Shown: in pieces, positions 1 to 13,413 of the stretch | Layout: every line of letters starts with the position of its first letter | How positions within the stretch are numbered: position 1 is the first letter of the stretch | Source: Anisakis pegreffii | Lineage: Eukaryota; Nematoda; Chromadorea; Rhabditida; Anisakidae | Assembly: GCA_035041965.1 (NCBI GenBank) | Contig: JAPYMA010001588.1 | Coordinates: 1 to 64,000, forward strand | Direction: 5' to 3' | DNA: 64,000 nt | Program-made: the position numbers and the translations under genes | The notes under the pieces: model-generated | The model's input: only the letters and a program-made list of their open reading frames with translations | The model's database searches: none | What the model was told of the DNA's origin: nothing

Positions 1-440
1 ACTGAATCCTCAGAAGCAGGAAGGCAATGAACAGTGTGTGGTTATATCAAAAAGTAGAACTGTTCTTTGCAATGTGCCTGCTGTACATACACCGTTACGG
101 ATATACTAAAATTACAATTAACGAAAAAGAACAAATGCAGTGCAAGAAAATTCTTCACAGACTATTCAAAATAATCTGTAAATGACTCAGTTACAGTACA
201 GTGTTCTATCAGGCCTTCAAGGCAAGTACATTAGTGTACCGAAAATTTTCGGGTACAACAACATAATAGGCAATGAGTTCAGTATGATATAATATTTTTG
301 ATTGCCTTGAAGTACTCTAGACTTGCTGCTTCAATTTTCAGCGGGGAACGATATGAAACGAATTCTAGTTGAAGTTTCCTAAGTCCTTCCCCGTGTTTTG
401 CAGATGCTTGAATTTTCAGGAAATCGCAGTGACAGTGGAA

Positions 441-637
441 TTATGCATTTATCGTTAAACTGTTTCGATTTTCAAATCTTTCATCTTCATTTGACCATCT
501 AACTTCAATTAAATGTTCAAAATCACTGCATAATTTACAAGCATTTTTTAGAACGGCACCGTTGTAAGCTTGTGCAAATGGATCGTTGTCAACTGATTCG
601 GGTTGCTCTAATGTCATCCATTTTGGTATGCCATATC
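441..637 (-). CDS. Terminal exon of an unrecognised gene (left-arm mirror copy)
   Basis: This is the exact reverse-complement counterpart of the exon at 12629-12825, with the same acceptor and the same stop. If the palindrome is an artefact, only one of the two copies exists. If it is real, the gene is duplicated head-to-head. Confidence 0.45.
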
Positions 638-3600
638 CTGAAAAAATCGAGCGAGTTTCAGTTGAATAGACATTTTTTCAGTAATGACTAGAACCGAACG
701 CTACAACGCAGCACCGAATTTTTGCCGAAGGTCAGTGGAGATAGAAGAAATTTCTCACGATAATTCAGCGTCCTAAAAAATTTCTTTGCTACGTTCCTAT
801 AAATGTTTCCTTTCATACTCACTTCAGTAGAGTGTATCAATTTGCTTCATCACTGGCATTATGCAAATCGTTTTCTCAAGTGCGGTTCGTGATCAGCATC
901 TAACTGAAAGCATTAATTGCTGACTACTGACTGTTCATCATGAATATGGTCTGCGAATCATTTTGGAGATGTTCTAAGTTTAAAACTCCATCGGTTTCAG
1001 ATGCAAGAAGAAATAAGGGGTTGGATATCGTTACCGAAGAATGGCGAAATATGTGGTTTTGATGAGCAGATAGCAGGTGAAAGCAAAATGCATGTGGATA
1101 ATAGTTGAGCGATGACCATTTTGAATTGCTCCTGAAAGCACGTTTAAAATTTCTTGTGTGTTCATTAACTTGACCTACTTCAACGAATGCCATCATTAGT
1201 GGTAACAGCAATGCTAATAGCAACCAACATAATAATGACAATAAAACAAACGATAGCAATAATAATTATGTCGTATGAGCATAACTTATGAATAGAGGCG
1301 ACAACGAAATCAATAATGATTTTAGATTAGACTGTAACGCGATCTTTGTGGATTAAACTGTAACCTCATTTCTAATGAGTTTCTAACAGCAGTTGGAAGC
1401 AGTGACACCAAATGATAACGAGGTGAATATTGGGAAGATCGTTGAAGATATTGTTTGAAGTTCGGAAATTACGAGGCATTTCCGATTCGGCAAAAATATC
1501 GAATTGCCCGAATGGTTTATCGATTATCGATGAAATACTGAACACTTCAAATTGGAAGAAGTGCTCAGTTATTTCAATTTTTGATCATTTTCTTGTGTTA
1601 ATAACAAACTTTAGAAAAAAATTTCAATTAAGTTGGTTGAATATTAATAAAGTGTTGCGAATAGCACATCTCAAATTGAATTTTCAAATTTTTCTCATGC
1701 ATCATTCAACGTTTAGAGAGTTTTTATCGAATATTCGATGACGATAGACGGTTTTCGTAAACATTCCCGAATTGCACTTGCCTTCATAGAACATTCTATC
1801 AAACTTTATTTCTTATTTCGTTTCATACCTTTTCATGGCAGTAACAACTGAAAATAAGCAGCATTTTAGTCTAACCTTTTTAAAAATTTATTCTAAGCAT
1901 ACGAAGAGCACTTCGTGACGCATAATGGCGAGCAAAATTCTCCAGATTTCTAAAACAGTTGAAATGCATTCAATTCGGCTTATAAATATGTTTCTTCACG
2001 AGAACATGGTTGTGTACGATAACCTTATCGGTCACAACCTTGTTTCAACGTTTTCCACTGTAGCTGCCAGCAAGAAATGTCAGAAATCAATTAGAGCATT
2101 CATTTTCCGGAATATGGCTTATATTCGAGATGAAATTCAGTGAAAGAGCCTCCTAATAGGAGCAAGTAAGTACGTTAATACGACATTGTTAGTGCTTCCT
2201 ACATTACTGGTTTAGTTTTTCATTGGAACACTAGATATTATGCGATTCATACCAAGAATTTTCACTAACTATTCTCCCACTCAAATAATAACCCGTTGGT
2301 ACTAACTGTAAATCACTCAGCTTAGATGAACGGAAGAGACTCAGTGAAGGCAGATAATTCAATGGAAGTCTAGAGCCTATGAAGAGTTTTTACTAGATTG
2401 CATTACCATCTCTAGAACTTTGGAAGTATCGGTCAGCAACAGTTTCGACAAGAAGTTAATTTCTCTGTTTCTGATCGCTTTTTCATCGATCGCTCATCAA
2501 AATTTTGTAATAAGTAGCTGATTATGTTTCTAAGAAGTGGTAATTACCCTGAATGGACATGATATTCGCTTTCCAAACAATTTAATGAAGCAATTATATG
2601 CTTAAATATTAGTGAATAACTGGCAAGAAACGCTTATGAAACCAGTGTAGGACTATCATGAAATGCAGTTGCCTAATCGAAGCATACGGTATGAACACGA
2701 AATTCGTTGATTTAATTTCCAAAATGAGGCAATCTTCAATTGACAGTACATAAATATATGATCTCTTAAAAGCTTCGGCGGGTTATTAATGTTACATTTT
2801 CTGGTAATAGTTTGCTGAAGAGTAAGTGACACACTAAAAGAAGAACCATTCTCTCACTCGAACAACCGTCTGTGGATTACCATTTGAAAATGGATTTCGA
2901 AATCCTCGCAAGATATATACGATTGAGGAGAGGAGCTAATAGAGCTGTTAATGGTGTTCATCAAGACGAAATCAAGATGAGATAAAATGATTTGTTTGCA
3001 TGACTGCTAATCAAGAACTGAGGCCACTCGAATACTTGCAATATCTAACTGTCTAGCCCAAGTAAAATGATTGAAGGAACAAGCTTGGTTGGATGCTAAG
3101 TATTAGTCGTGGAACATTTATCGTTCCTGCTGAAGCGTTTAATTTTGGAATGATCATCAACTATGTAAATACGAACATGCGTGAATGATTTTCATTTATG
3201 AATAGCAAGCATTCATTGAAATCTACAATACAAACACAAATGTGGCCAATAGTCAACATACACTATTGCACTACTGCGCCCCTTTCAAGTCTTTTTTCAT
3301 GATTTTCTTTGTAGCAATGAACACATATTTTTTAGCAGTACACCAACATTCGAATTTTGCTTCGACTAAAAAAATAACGATACTGAGTAAGTTACTCAGA
3401 AATTATCGGTAATACGTTAAATAAACCAATATTGTACCAGCAGAATCAGTCCTGAAAGTAATGTCCAAATTAATTCTAGGATTGATTACTTTTAGAACTG
3501 TTATTGTCAAAAATATTCAATAAAAGGGAACAATAAAAAGAAACATCGTTTAAATGGTTCTCATCAAATTTCAATCAAAATGCTCAGTCGATTCGCAATT

Positions 3601-5647
3601 TATGTTCGTCGTCATCGGGGGAAGTGAATTTAAGCTTGAAAGAAACGAAAATAATGTAATGCTTGGAAAGATTCTAGCAAACACTCCTAATAGATCAACT
3701 GACAACGAGAAATGATCACGATAAAAGCTTACAGTACTTTAGACCACTTCAGCGGCATCCAACTTGTGCATGAAAGCCGCATTCAGCCTGCAGGCAAATT
3801 CCGCATTGTATACGATATAATTCATTGAAATATTGCCCGTGTCGTATCTAACAGCAAACGAAAATTATAAGTGCAGCCTGCAGGCAGTTCGCATTCAGAA
3901 ATCATTTCATCTATTATCGTTTCTTCATTGAATGCTACAAGGGTGTTTCCGAAATTGTTCATGGTCGGTCTTTTGTTCCATTCATTTTCATGCATTTTCG
4001 ATGAAAATTTTGTGTTCACGAGCAGATTAGCAATAATTTTCAATTTGAAAGGAACTGACGAATAATTCAGGCTATTGACAGATTATGTGTGCATCCACCT
4101 AATAACTTTCTGACTTTTATTCATAATGAATAAGTTGTTCGCTAACACATAATAGCACTGCGTTTTCCTTTTTTTTGCTTCAGGACCATTCTGGGAAGAA
4201 AAAGCAGGTAATGTTTTTGCAGAATTATGAAAGAACTCTTTTTATGTCTCTACGTCTGAAAAATGTGTCGATCTAGCATTTTATCGCTTGATGATGATTA
4301 CTACATTATGTTTCGCTAAGATATTCGTCATCTGCGAATTGTTCAACTAAACGCCTGAACTTATCGAATCGTCAATGTTCGTCGAGATTTTAGGTAAGGA
4401 AAATTCATGAAGAATGGATGACATCGCTTTGAATAATCATATAATTGATCCAGGATGGTAATATATTTGGAAGTAAGAACTGTATAGCTTGTGCATGACT
4501 ATCGTGCTCAATGGACACTAACAAGGAAAGGTCACGAACTTAACTTAACTTAACTTTATAAGATAAACGTTTGGAGTCGAATTCTTTATTTCAAGCTATT
4601 ATCAATACAAACAAACGAATAACTACATTATGCATGATTCGTGCTCATAAAATGGAATTCAATTGATGGCATGAAAAGTTTCCATGTACTCGAGACATGC
4701 ATATCCTGCATATATGCACCATGTGGTCGCCACAAACTCCTTATCGTTGGTGCGATTTCACAGGTAATTTTCACTAGATCAAGCTGCTCCATAAAAAATA
4801 ATTTTCAAGGGTTTTACTCCCTTACTTTTTTAATCCGTCCAATATGTTAACAGAATAACGCACATTAATTCACGACAGAAATCCAGTGGAGCCGTGTTAA
4901 CTGTGTTCTGTTGGTATCGTTGCATGTACTACCGCGACCATGCAAAGCGTCGGCTGAAATCCGAACAAGAAATTCCTCAGAACATAGAGCAGAACAACTG
5001 AAGGGCATTAAAAGGCTGAAAGATCGAAAAGCTGGAACTAGAATCTGGTTTATGTGTTCTAGAATGTAGAACGCACTTGTGAAGCAGTAGCAGTTTTATT
5101 CAAAATAGTTCTAAAAAAGAGACGTTTTGAAGAAAAAACAATCGTAAGATATTGTTTGAAATATTGCAAGGTAAAAGTCATCTAAAAGATCAGTTTTTAT
5201 GATCACCTATCAATACAGAAAATAAGTGAACAGCTTTTTGCATCGAAAATCGATGAAGCAATATAAGCGAAATGAATTTAGAGACCTATGAATCTCTGAA
5301 ATGTACTTTTGAGAGATTGATAACAATTCAAAAACAACTGAACGAACGTTTTATAGTCAATTTTAAGATGTATAATTGCTCAATTTAAATAAATAAATTG
5401 ATAGTCCATGTGTAAAGATAATTCTTAATGCCACTATTCAATGGGATGTATAGAAACGTGAAGTGACGCTAAGATGCGACTGGAACATCCGTTAAAAGCG
5501 ACTTCAAACAAGTATCACTTCTAGATACACCCCTACAAATGGTCTACCTTGAAATAACCACAGAACTGCGCCTAATTGCTGAGTTGCTCATGTGTGACTG
5601 AGTACAATATTCTCTTGATCATTTTTATGCATGGCTGACATCGTACA

Positions 5648-5953
5648 ATGGATAATAATTATTTTCTAACTCGAACATCAATCCATCCCACTTCTATTGG
5701 AATGAGACCGTTTAATCAGTTTTTAAATCGTCTGCAAAGTTCACTCAGCATAACAACTGATATCGTTGCAAATACTGAACGTGAATCTCACTATACTGAA
5801 GCAGCAACAACAATTAACATTCAGCCTTTCAAAGAGGTTCTCGAAATGTTGTATAGTGAATTATTCGTCAGAGCGATGAAGACAGCAAAACAGAACATTT
5901 TTTATGTAGAAATTCATCGATCAAATTGTACTACGTTGTCCAAGAAATGCTGA
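5648..5953 (+). CDS. 101-codon ATG open frame in left arm (mirror at 7313-7618, minus)
   Basis: This is the longest ATG-started frame in either arm, beginning MDNNYFLTRTSIHP and ending TLSKKC. There is no membrane segment or recognisable motif. It could be a small gene, an exon or a chance frame in AT-rich DNA. Its orientation is opposite to the better-supported exons of the same arm. Confidence 0.22.
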   Translation: MDNNYFLTRTSIHPTSIGMRPFNQFLNRLQSSLSITTDIVANTERESHYTEAATTINIQPFKEVLEMLYSELFVRAMKTAKQNIFYVEIHRSNCTTLSKKC

Positions 5954-8900
5954 TCCATTGTACATCAGTGTTGCTCACTTCATACAATCTTACAATTAAC
6001 TGAATGAATTTTTAATCAAAATCACGATGTACCAAATCAGATGTCATTAGACAACACTTTTCAGTTTCATATGCTTTTATGTGTTTCTTGCCAAAATTTC
6101 ACATCATAGCAAAATATATCGGATGAAACATAATTCTCCTAATCCCTCATAATTTTACAGTGACCACTAAAACATCAGTTTTGCTGAGCAGCGGATATCC
6201 AATTGAAAGTTCTGAGGTTATGCTTAAATATACCAAGATAACGAGGATCTTCAAGGTTCTATATTTTCGTTCGCTACAGCCATTTCACTGATCTGTCGGC
6301 CATAACTCGAAAGCGATTAATTATTCCCGAATTAACGAACGTAAAATTAAGAACGGACGAGAGTTGGCTGTTTGTTGATTAACGTCTTATCGATCATCTT
6401 TTTAATAAATCAATCACAATTCCAATCAGTCATTTATCGTTTATCAATTGGTGAATAACAGGGACGTTTGAAATGGCATTTGTGTATCTATCTGTGTATC
6501 TATCTCACTTCTCTCAGCAGATTGTTGCTCTGGCTAGGAGGAGAACCGTCCATTCTTCATGTCATTACCGAATGATTAATTACTTTTCATAATTCTTATG
6601 ACTCTACACTTCAACACATCTACGCATATACATAGTATATACGTAGATGTGTTGAAGTGTAGAGTCATAAGAATTATGAAAAGTAATTAATCATTCGGTA
6701 ATGACATGAAGAATGGACGGTTCTCCTCCTAGCCAGAGCAACAATCTGCTGAGAGAAGTGAGATAGATACACAGATAGATACACAAATGCCATTTCAAAC
6801 GTCCCTGTTATTCACCAATTGATAAACGATAAATGACTGATTGGAATTGTGATTGATTTATTAAAAAGATGATCGATAAGACGTTAATCAACAAACAGCC
6901 AACTCTCGTCCGTTCTTAATTTTACGTTCGTTAATTCGGGAATAATTAATCGCTTTCGAGTTATGGCCGACAGATCAGTGAAATGGCTGTAGCGAACGAA
7001 AATATAGAACCTTGAAGATCCTCGTTATCTTGGTATATTTAAGCATAACCTCAGAACTTTCAATTGGATATCCGCTGCTCAGCAAAACTGATGTTTTAGT
7101 GGTCACTGTAAAATTATGAGGGATTAGGAGAATTATGTTTCATCCGATATATTTTGCTATGATGTGAAATTTTGGCAAGAAACACATAAAAGCATATGAA
7201 ACTGAAAAGTGTTGTCTAATGACATCTGATTTGGTACATCGTGATTTTGATTAAAAATTCATTCAGTTAATTGTAAGATTGTATGAAGTGAGCAACACTG
7301 ATGTACAATGGATCAGCATTTCTTGGACAACGTAGTACAATTTGATCGATGAATTTCTACATAAAAAATGTTCTGTTTTGCTGTCTTCATCGCTCTGACG
7401 AATAATTCACTATACAACATTTCGAGAACCTCTTTGAAAGGCTGAATGTTAATTGTTGTTGCTGCTTCAGTATAGTGAGATTCACGTTCAGTATTTGCAA
7501 CGATATCAGTTGTTATGCTGAGTGAACTTTGCAGACGATTTAAAAACTGATTAAACGGTCTCATTCCAATAGAAGTGGGATGGATTGATGTTCGAGTTAG
7601 AAAATAATTATTATCCATTGTACGATGTCAGCCATGCATAAAAATGATCAAGAGAATATTGTACTCAGTCACACATGAGCAACTCAGCAATTAGGCGCAG
7701 TTCTGTGGTTATTTCAAGGTAGACCATTTGTAGGGGTGTATCTAGAAGTGATACTTGTTTGAAGTCGCTTTTAACGGATGTTCCAGTCGCATCTTAGCGT
7801 CACTTCACGTTTCTATACATCCCATTGAATAGTGGCATTAAGAATTATCTTTACACATGGACTATCAATTTATTTATTTAAATTGAGCAATTATACATCT
7901 TAAAATTGACTATAAAACGTTCGTTCAGTTGTTTTTGAATTGTTATCAATCTCTCAAAAGTACATTTCAGAGATTCATAGGTCTCTAAATTCATTTCGCT
8001 TATATTGCTTCATCGATTTTCGATGCAAAAAGCTGTTCACTTATTTTCTGTATTGATAGGTGATCATAAAAACTGATCTTTTAGATGACTTTTACCTTGC
8101 AATATTTCAAACAATATCTTACGATTGTTTTTTCTTCAAAACGTCTCTTTTTTAGAACTATTTTGAATAAAACTGCTACTGCTTCACAAGTGCGTTCTAC
8201 ATTCTAGAACACATAAACCAGATTCTAGTTCCAGCTTTTCGATCTTTCAGCCTTTTAATGCCCTTCAGTTGTTCTGCTCTATGTTCTGAGGAATTTCTTG
8301 TTCGGATTTCAGCCGACGCTTTGCATGGTCGCGGTAGTACATGCAACGATACCAACAGAACACAGTTAACACGGCTCCACTGGATTTCTGTCGTGAATTA
8401 ATGTGCGTTATTCTGTTAACATATTGGACGGATTAAAAAAGTAAGGGAGTAAAACCCTTGAAAATTATTTTTTATGGAGCAGCTTGATCTAGTGAAAATT
8501 ACCTGTGAAATCGCACCAACGATAAGGAGTTTGTGGCGACCACATGGTGCATATATGCAGGATATGCATGTCTCGAGTACATGGAAACTTTTCATGCCAT
8601 CAATTGAATTCCATTTTATGAGCACGAATCATGCATAATGCAGTTATTCGTTTGTTTGTATTGATAATAGCTTGAAATAAAGAATTCGACTCCAAACGTT
8701 TATCTTATAAAGTTAAGTTAAGTTAAGTTCGTGACCTTTCCTTGTTAGTGTCCATTGAGCACGATAGTCATGCACAAGCTATACAGTTCTTACTTCCAAA
8801 TATATTACCATCCTGGATCAATTATATGATTATTCAAAGCGATGTCATCCATTCTTCATGAATTTTCCTTACCTAAAATCTCGACGAACATTGACGATTC

Positions 8901-9211
8901 GATAAGTTCAGGCGTTTAGTTGAACAATTCGCAGATGACGAATATCTTAGCGAAACATAATGTAATAATCATCATCAAGCGATAAAATGCTAGATCGACA
9001 CATTTTTCAGACGTAGAGACATAAAAAGAGTTCTTTCATAATTCTGCAAAAACATTACCTGCTTTTTCTTCCCAGAATGGTCCTGAAGCAAAAAAAAGGA
9101 AAACGCAGTGCTATTATGTGTTAGCGAACAACTTATTCATTATGAATAAAAGTCAGAAAGTTATTAGGTGGATGCACACATAATCTGTCAATAGCCTGAA
9201 TTATTCGTCAG

Positions 9212-9444
9212 TTCCTTTCAAATTGAAAATTATTGCTAATCTGCTCGTGAACACAAAATTTTCATCGAAAATGCATGAAAATGAATGGAACAAAAGACCG
9301 ACCATGAACAATTTCGGAAACACCCTTGTAGCATTCAATGAAGAAACGATAATAGATGAAATGATTTCTGAATGCGAACTGCCTGCAGGCTGCACTTATA
9401 ATTTTCGTTTGCTGTTAGATACGACACGGGCAATATTTCAATGA
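9212..9444 (+). CDS. Candidate exon in palindrome arm (mirror at 3822-4054, minus)
   Basis: An acceptor (ATTCGTCAG ending at 9211) is followed in phase 1 by an open frame starting PFKLKIIANLLVNTK, containing ISECELPAGC and running to a stop. An internal donor may end it earlier. Composition looks protein-like, but the family is unknown and neither flanking exon could be tied to it. It could belong with the exon at 12629-12825, which has the same orientation. Confidence 0.27.
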
Positions 9445-12400
9445 ATTATATCGTATACAATGCGGAATTTGCCTGCAGGCTGAATGCGGCTTTCATGCAC
9501 AAGTTGGATGCCGCTGAAGTGGTCTAAAGTACTGTAAGCTTTTATCGTGATCATTTCTCGTTGTCAGTTGATCTATTAGGAGTGTTTGCTAGAATCTTTC
9601 CAAGCATTACATTATTTTCGTTTCTTTCAAGCTTAAATTCACTTCCCCCGATGACGACGAACATAAATTGCGAATCGACTGAGCATTTTGATTGAAATTT
9701 GATGAGAACCATTTAAACGATGTTTCTTTTTATTGTTCCCTTTTATTGAATATTTTTGACAATAACAGTTCTAAAAGTAATCAATCCTAGAATTAATTTG
9801 GACATTACTTTCAGGACTGATTCTGCTGGTACAATATTGGTTTATTTAACGTATTACCGATAATTTCTGAGTAACTTACTCAGTATCGTTATTTTTTTAG
9901 TCGAAGCAAAATTCGAATGTTGGTGTACTGCTAAAAAATATGTGTTCATTGCTACAAAGAAAATCATGAAAAAAGACTTGAAAGGGGCGCAGTAGTGCAA
10001 TAGTGTATGTTGACTATTGGCCACATTTGTGTTTGTATTGTAGATTTCAATGAATGCTTGCTATTCATAAATGAAAATCATTCACGCATGTTCGTATTTA
10101 CATAGTTGATGATCATTCCAAAATTAAACGCTTCAGCAGGAACGATAAATGTTCCACGACTAATACTTAGCATCCAACCAAGCTTGTTCCTTCAATCATT
10201 TTACTTGGGCTAGACAGTTAGATATTGCAAGTATTCGAGTGGCCTCAGTTCTTGATTAGCAGTCATGCAAACAAATCATTTTATCTCATCTTGATTTCGT
10301 CTTGATGAACACCATTAACAGCTCTATTAGCTCCTCTCCTCAATCGTATATATCTTGCGAGGATTTCGAAATCCATTTTCAAATGGTAATCCACAGACGG
10401 TTGTTCGAGTGAGAGAATGGTTCTTCTTTTAGTGTGTCACTTACTCTTCAGCAAACTATTACCAGAAAATGTAACATTAATAACCCGCCGAAGCTTTTAA
10501 GAGATCATATATTTATGTACTGTCAATTGAAGATTGCCTCATTTTGGAAATTAAATCAACGAATTTCGTGTTCATACCGTATGCTTCGATTAGGCAACTG
10601 CATTTCATGATAGTCCTACACTGGTTTCATAAGCGTTTCTTGCCAGTTATTCACTAATATTTAAGCATATAATTGCTTCATTAAATTGTTTGGAAAGCGA
10701 ATATCATGTCCATTCAGGGTAATTACCACTTCTTAGAAACATAATCAGCTACTTATTACAAAATTTTGATGAGCGATCGATGAAAAAGCGATCAGAAACA
10801 GAGAAATTAACTTCTTGTCGAAACTGTTGCTGACCGATACTTCCAAAGTTCTAGAGATGGTAATGCAATCTAGTAAAAACTCTTCATAGGCTCTAGACTT
10901 CCATTGAATTATCTGCCTTCACTGAGTCTCTTCCGTTCATCTAAGCTGAGTGATTTACAGTTAGTACCAACGGGTTATTATTTGAGTGGGAGAATAGTTA
11001 GTGAAAATTCTTGGTATGAATCGCATAATATCTAGTGTTCCAATGAAAAACTAAACCAGTAATGTAGGAAGCACTAACAATGTCGTATTAACGTACTTAC
11101 TTGCTCCTATTAGGAGGCTCTTTCACTGAATTTCATCTCGAATATAAGCCATATTCCGGAAAATGAATGCTCTAATTGATTTCTGACATTTCTTGCTGGC
11201 AGCTACAGTGGAAAACGTTGAAACAAGGTTGTGACCGATAAGGTTATCGTACACAACCATGTTCTCGTGAAGAAACATATTTATAAGCCGAATTGAATGC
11301 ATTTCAACTGTTTTAGAAATCTGGAGAATTTTGCTCGCCATTATGCGTCACGAAGTGCTCTTCGTATGCTTAGAATAAATTTTTAAAAAGGTTAGACTAA
11401 AATGCTGCTTATTTTCAGTTGTTACTGCCATGAAAAGGTATGAAACGAAATAAGAAATAAAGTTTGATAGAATGTTCTATGAAGGCAAGTGCAATTCGGG
11501 AATGTTTACGAAAACCGTCTATCGTCATCGAATATTCGATAAAAACTCTCTAAACGTTGAATGATGCATGAGAAAAATTTGAAAATTCAATTTGAGATGT
11601 GCTATTCGCAACACTTTATTAATATTCAACCAACTTAATTGAAATTTTTTTCTAAAGTTTGTTATTAACACAAGAAAATGATCAAAAATTGAAATAACTG
11701 AGCACTTCTTCCAATTTGAAGTGTTCAGTATTTCATCGATAATCGATAAACCATTCGGGCAATTCGATATTTTTGCCGAATCGGAAATGCCTCGTAATTT
11801 CCGAACTTCAAACAATATCTTCAACGATCTTCCCAATATTCACCTCGTTATCATTTGGTGTCACTGCTTCCAACTGCTGTTAGAAACTCATTAGAAATGA
11901 GGTTACAGTTTAATCCACAAAGATCGCGTTACAGTCTAATCTAAAATCATTATTGATTTCGTTGTCGCCTCTATTCATAAGTTATGCTCATACGACATAA
12001 TTATTATTGCTATCGTTTGTTTTATTGTCATTATTATGTTGGTTGCTATTAGCATTGCTGTTACCACTAATGATGGCATTCGTTGAAGTAGGTCAAGTTA
12101 ATGAACACACAAGAAATTTTAAACGTGCTTTCAGGAGCAATTCAAAATGGTCATCGCTCAACTATTATCCACATGCATTTTGCTTTCACCTGCTATCTGC
12201 TCATCAAAACCACATATTTCGCCATTCTTCGGTAACGATATCCAACCCCTTATTTCTTCTTGCATCTGAAACCGATGGAGTTTTAAACTTAGAACATCTC
12301 CAAAATGATTCGCAGACCATATTCATGATGAACAGTCAGTAGTCAGCAATTAATGCTTTCAGTTAGATGCTGATCACGAACCGCACTTGAGAAAACGATT

Positions 12401-12628
12401 TGCATAATGCCAGTGATGAAGCAAATTGATACACTCTACTGAAGTGAGTATGAAAGGAAACATTTATAGGAACGTAGCAAAGAAATTTTTTAGGACGCTG
12501 AATTATCGTGAGAAATTTCTTCTATCTCCACTGACCTTCGGCAAAAATTCGGTGCTGCGTTGTAGCGTTCGGTTCTAGTCATTACTGAAAAAATGTCTAT
12601 TCAACTGAAACTCGCTCGATTTTTTCAG

Positions 12629-12825
12629 GATATGGCATACCAAAATGGATGACATTAGAGCAACCCGAATCAGTTGACAACGATCCATTTGCACAAGCTT
12701 ACAACGGTGCCGTTCTAAAAAATGCTTGTAAATTATGCAGTGATTTTGAACATTTAATTGAAGTTAGATGGTCAAATGAAGATGAAAGATTTGAAAATCG
12801 AAACAGTTTAACGATAAATGCATAA
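12629..12825 (+). CDS. Terminal exon of an unrecognised gene (right-arm copy)
   Basis: A strong acceptor (TTTTTTCAG ending at 12628) opens a 64-codon frame that ends in TAA. In phase 1 it begins YGIPKWMTLEQPESV and continues as an acidic, hydrophilic segment containing a CKLC motif, ending NSLTINA. Codon use and the acceptor look genuine, but I recognise no family. Upstream exons were not located with confidence. A TTG-led hydrophobic frame at 12007-12342 lies just upstream in a low-complexity stretch, and I could not connect it. The mirror copy is at 441-637. Confidence 0.5.
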
Positions 12826-13413
12826 TTCCACTGTCACTGCGATTTCCTGAAAATTCAAGCATCTGCAAAACACGGGGAAGGACTTAGGAAACTTCAACTA
12901 GAATTCGTTTCATATCGTTCCCCGCTGAAAATTGAAGCAGCAAGTCTAGAGTACTTCAAGGCAATCAAAAATATTATATCATACTGAACTCATTGCCTAT
13001 TATGTTGTTGTACCCGAAAATTTTCGGTACACTAATGTACTTGCCTTGAAGGCCTGATAGAACACTGTACTGTAACTGAGTCATTTACAGATTATTTTGA
13101 ATAGTCTGTGAAGAATTTTCTTGCACTGCATTTGTTCTTTTTCGTTAATTGTAATTTTAGTATATCCGTAACGGTGTATGTACAGCAGGCACATTGCAAA
13201 GAACAGTTCTACTTTTTGATATAACCACACACTGTTCATTGCCTTCCTGCTTCTGAGGATTCAGTCAGTTGATATTTATTCGCAATTAAGAACAGAGTTG
13301 TGAGGAAGTACCAGAGGTGAAATTCATTAGAGAAGCTTCTGGCTTTGAGAAAAGTACTATTGTTGAGTGATTAGAACTGAACGAGCATCGACATTATCAT
13401 TGACCATTTTCAG

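Larger units (their letters stand above)
1..13265. repeat. 13.3-kb near-perfect palindrome (two ~6.63-kb inverted arms)
   Basis: Base n pairs with base 13266-n across the whole interval. The first 60 bases are the exact reverse complement of 13206-13265, and every open reading frame in the left arm reappears, residue for residue, in the right arm on the other strand. The arms meet at a 3-nt spacer, ATA at 6632-6634. I found two non-complementary pairs, 6625/6641 and 4625/8641, but did not compare every base. The left arm begins at the window edge, so the repeat may be longer. No transposase, tRNA or rRNA was recognised inside. Such long, almost spacer-free palindromes are unstable in vivo and also arise as long-read or amplification fold-back artefacts. 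Confidence 0.97.

Noticed and set aside
1430..2143. Frames of 103 and 72 codons in the left arm (mirrored at 11123-11836)
   Set aside because: No motif, no consistent splice signals, and the first starts at TTG. They fit chance frames in AT-rich DNA.
12007..12342. 111-codon hydrophobic frame, seemingly a signal peptide
   Set aside because: It starts at TTG just after a stop, and the Leu-rich part comes from a TTA/TTG-rich low-complexity stretch. No donor or partner exon was convincing.
1..13265. Terminal-inverted-repeat giant transposon or viral genome
   Set aside because: There is no interior between the arms and no transposase, polymerase, integrase or capsid gene that I could recognise; the arms are the whole structure.
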